This document shows positions 5,777-6,839 of a stretch of 6,839 bases of DNA, one piece after another; the stretch's first letter is position 1; each line of letters begins with the position of its first letter. Made by a program: the position numbers and the translations under genes. Origin of the DNA: Leptolyngbya sp. SIO4C5 (GTDB lineage Bacteria > Cyanobacteriota > Cyanobacteriia > Phormidesmidales > Phormidesmidaceae). The notes under the pieces are model-generated. The model did not search any database and was not told where the DNA came from. It saw only the letters and a list, made by a program, of their open reading frames with translations. The stretch is from contig JAAHIC010000240.1 in assembly GCA_010671965.1 (NCBI GenBank), positions 1 to 6,839 on the forward strand. Direction: 5' to 3'.

Positions 5777-5779
5777 GGT

Positions 5780-5797
5780 GAGGGCGATTATGCCCTC
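5780..5797. promoter_or_regulatory. inverted repeat in place of the -35 box, possible regulator site
   Basis: GAGGGC (5780-5785) and GCCCTC (5792-5797) are exact reverse complements around GATTAT. The right arm covers the position where a -35 box would be expected for the -10 at 5771-5776. A promoter that lacks a -35 but carries a palindrome there would fit an activator. Confidence 0.35.
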
Positions 5798-5840
5798 TGC
5801 CCAAACTCTACGGCTTCATACAAGTCAGCGATCGCCCCGC

Positions 5841-5860
5841 GCTAGCCCACACTGGCTAGC
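5841..5860. repeat. 7-bp inverted repeat in the divergent intergenic region
   Basis: GCTAGCC (5841-5847) and GGCTAGC (5854-5860) are exact reverse complements around CACACT. Each arm contains GCTAGC, itself a palindrome. No T-run follows on either strand, so it is not an intrinsic terminator. It lies between the divergent membrane-protein and phosphatase genes, about 145 bases ahead of the latter. Confidence 0.4.
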
Positions 5861-5957
5861 TCAATCTCATCGCCTGCTTTGTAAAGATGTAGCACCCGCA
5901 GTCTAGCTTCATGGCGGCGTATCTCTCTGCTGGGTTTTAGCGGAGACGACTTAAAGT

Positions 5958-5986
5958 TTGGGTTAACCTCAACTAAGGTGTTAAAT
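5958..5986 (+). promoter_or_regulatory. possible promoter of the HAD phosphatase operon
   Basis: TTGGGT (5958-5963) and TTAAAT (5981-5986) are 17 bases apart. Each is only a partial match, but the spacing is right and the transcript would start near 5993, giving a leader of about 11 nt. That would fit the absence of a well-placed Shine-Dalgarno sequence ahead of the GTG start. A GGTTAACC palindrome (5961-5968) overlaps the -35. Confidence 0.3.
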
Positions 5987-6003
5987 AGCCATCTTTCTAC
6001 TGC

Positions 6004-6660
6004 GTGAGCACTTTAATTTTTGACTTTGACGGCACAATCGCCGATACCTTGGACACGGTTTTCCAGATTACTAATCGACTGGCTCCCCGCTATGGCTATC
6101 GTCCCACAACGCCGGAGCAGCTAGCGATGCTGCAAGATTTGACGATTCAGCAGATCATGCAGAAGGTGGCGGTGTCTCCCTGGCAGCTTCCCTTCATTGT
6201 CCGGCGGCTCAGCCGCGAACTTAGCCGTGAAATGGAGTCTATTGATCTAATTCCCGGTATGCTGCCAGTGCTGCATCAGCTAGCCGCCAAACATCAGCTC
6301 GGCATTTTGACCTCGAACACAACTGGCAATGTCAGTCGCTTTTTGCAGCACCGCGAAATTGACTCCCTATTTAGCTTTGTCCATACCGGCACCCGCCTGT
6401 TTGGCAAACAGCGAGTTTTGCAACGGCTGATGCGTCGATATGATCTCTATCCGGCCAGCACGCTGTATATTGGCGATGAAACACGCGATGTGGAGGCGGC
6501 TCATGCGGTGGGCATTGCGGCGATCGCGGTTACCTGGGGATTCAATTCCTATCAGGCGCTCTTAGCCAAGCGTCCAGATTTTTTGATTGAGCGGCCTGAA
6601 CAACTGGTGCCCATTGCCAATCAGATTGAACTGCCCGCTTTTCAGCCTGAGTATTTCTGA
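6004..6660 (+). CDS. HAD-superfamily phosphatase, phosphoglycolate-phosphatase-like
   Basis: This 218-residue protein carries all four HAD motifs. Motif I is DFDGT at 7-11, with nucleophile D7 and acid/base D9. Motif II is the S104 of LTSNT; motif III is K135 in FGKQ; motif IV is GDETRD at 157-162, with metal ligands D158 and D162. Residues 16-85 form an all-helical cap of the type seen in subfamily I (Gph-like) enzymes. The expected reaction is removal of phosphate from a small metabolite with Mg2+, in the cytoplasm. Phosphoglycolate, a photorespiration product, is one candidate, but the cap does not reveal the substrate. The GTG start is required: it puts DFDGT at the normal distance from the N-terminus, and an in-frame TAG lies close upstream. 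There is no good Shine-Dalgarno sequence. It forms an operon with the DUF202 gene 18 bases behind it. Confidence 0.92.
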   Translation: MSTLIFDFDGTIADTLDTVFQITNRLAPRYGYRPTTPEQLAMLQDLTIQQIMQKVAVSPWQLPFIVRRLSRELSREMESIDLIPGMLPVLHQLAAKHQLGILTSNTTGNVSRFLQHREIDSLFSFVHTGTRLFGKQRVLQRLMRRYDLYPASTLYIGDETRDVEAAHAVGIAAIAVTWGFNSYQALLAKRPDFLIERPEQLVPIANQIELPAFQPEYF

Positions 6661-6678
6661 GTTGCTGCCGGAGGAGTC

Positions 6679-6839
6679 ATGAGACGCAAATCGCCCCAGC
6701 TTCCCCCCAAATATGGTCAGCCTTCGCGTCACAACTTAAACAACGAGTTGGCTAAGGCCCGCAATCGGGCAGCCGCAGAACGCACGCTGATGGCCTGGAT
6801 CCGGACATGTTTAGCGCTGATTACGTTTGGCTTTGGCAT
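6679..6839 (+). CDS. DUF202/YidH-like membrane protein, N-terminal part, cut by the window edge
   Basis: ATG 6679 follows a strong GGAGGAG (6670-6676). The frame is open to the window end and gives 53 residues. After a polar lead of about 20 residues (MRRKSPQLPPKYGQPSRHNL), residues 22-44 read NELAKARNRAAAERTLMAWIRTC, the hallmark of the DUF202 family: conserved ER...L.W.RT ahead of the first membrane helix, which begins at about 44 (LALITFGFG). Complete family members have about 100-130 residues and two or three membrane helices. Their function is unknown; some DUF202 domains are fused to SPX-type polyphosphate/vacuolar transporter chaperone proteins in eukaryotes. It is translated just behind the HAD phosphatase, so the two are probably co-expressed, but a joint function is only a guess. 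Confidence 0.88.
   Translation, partial: MRRKSPQLPPKYGQPSRHNLNNELAKARNRAAAERTLMAWIRTCLALITFGFG

Noticed and set aside
1..6839. HIP1 sites (GCGATCGC) as a CRISPR array or phage repeats
   Set aside because: They are single octamers spread over genes and spacers without regular spacing, as usual for cyanobacterial HIP1.

Overview
The window looks like cyanobacterial chromosome. The palindrome GCGATCGC (the HIP1 element, over-represented in many cyanobacterial genomes) occurs about 15 times in 6.8 kb by eye, where chance predicts about 0.1. Several proteins (HspA-type small heat shock protein, the 76-residue small protein, the HAD phosphatase with its GDETRD motif, the Tex protein) resemble cyanobacterial family members as I remember them. 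I cannot name the species. A Leptolyngbya-, Oscillatoria- or Synechococcus-like organism would fit, but that is a guess.

Layout. (1) 1-626, minus: the first 208 residues of an AAA/RecF-like ATPase, cut by the left edge. A perfect 12-bp inverted repeat sits at that edge. (2) 627-1108: no protein gene. This stretch holds a near-consensus promoter (TTGACG-17-TACACT), then a structured RNA of about 195 nt ending in a strong rho-independent terminator, then degenerate short repeats. This is the most interesting part. (3) 1109-1339, plus: a small conserved-looking protein of unknown function. (4) 1397-1993, minus: a maltose/galactoside-type O-acetyltransferase with its own extended -10 promoter. 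(5) 2161-4419, minus: Tex, an S1-domain RNA-binding transcription accessory protein. (6) 4710-5165, plus: hspA, a small heat shock chaperone. Its ribosome binding site lies in a weak A-U/G-U hairpin that could act as an RNA thermometer, and a clear terminator follows. (7) 5235-5738, minus: an unrecognised membrane-anchored protein with a charged helical region. (8) 6004-6660, plus: a HAD phosphatase of the phosphoglycolate-phosphatase type. Only 18 bp behind it, at 6679, a DUF202/YidH-like membrane protein begins and runs off the right edge.

The genes do not form one pathway. They are mostly single transcription units with alternating strands and their own promoters or hairpins. The only convincing operon is the HAD phosphatase with the DUF202 protein. 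Tex and the acetyltransferase are codirectional and could be partly co-transcribed. I see no transposase, integrase, tRNA, rRNA or CRISPR array. No whole novel system is evident. The best leads are the unassigned RNA and the possible hspA thermometer.
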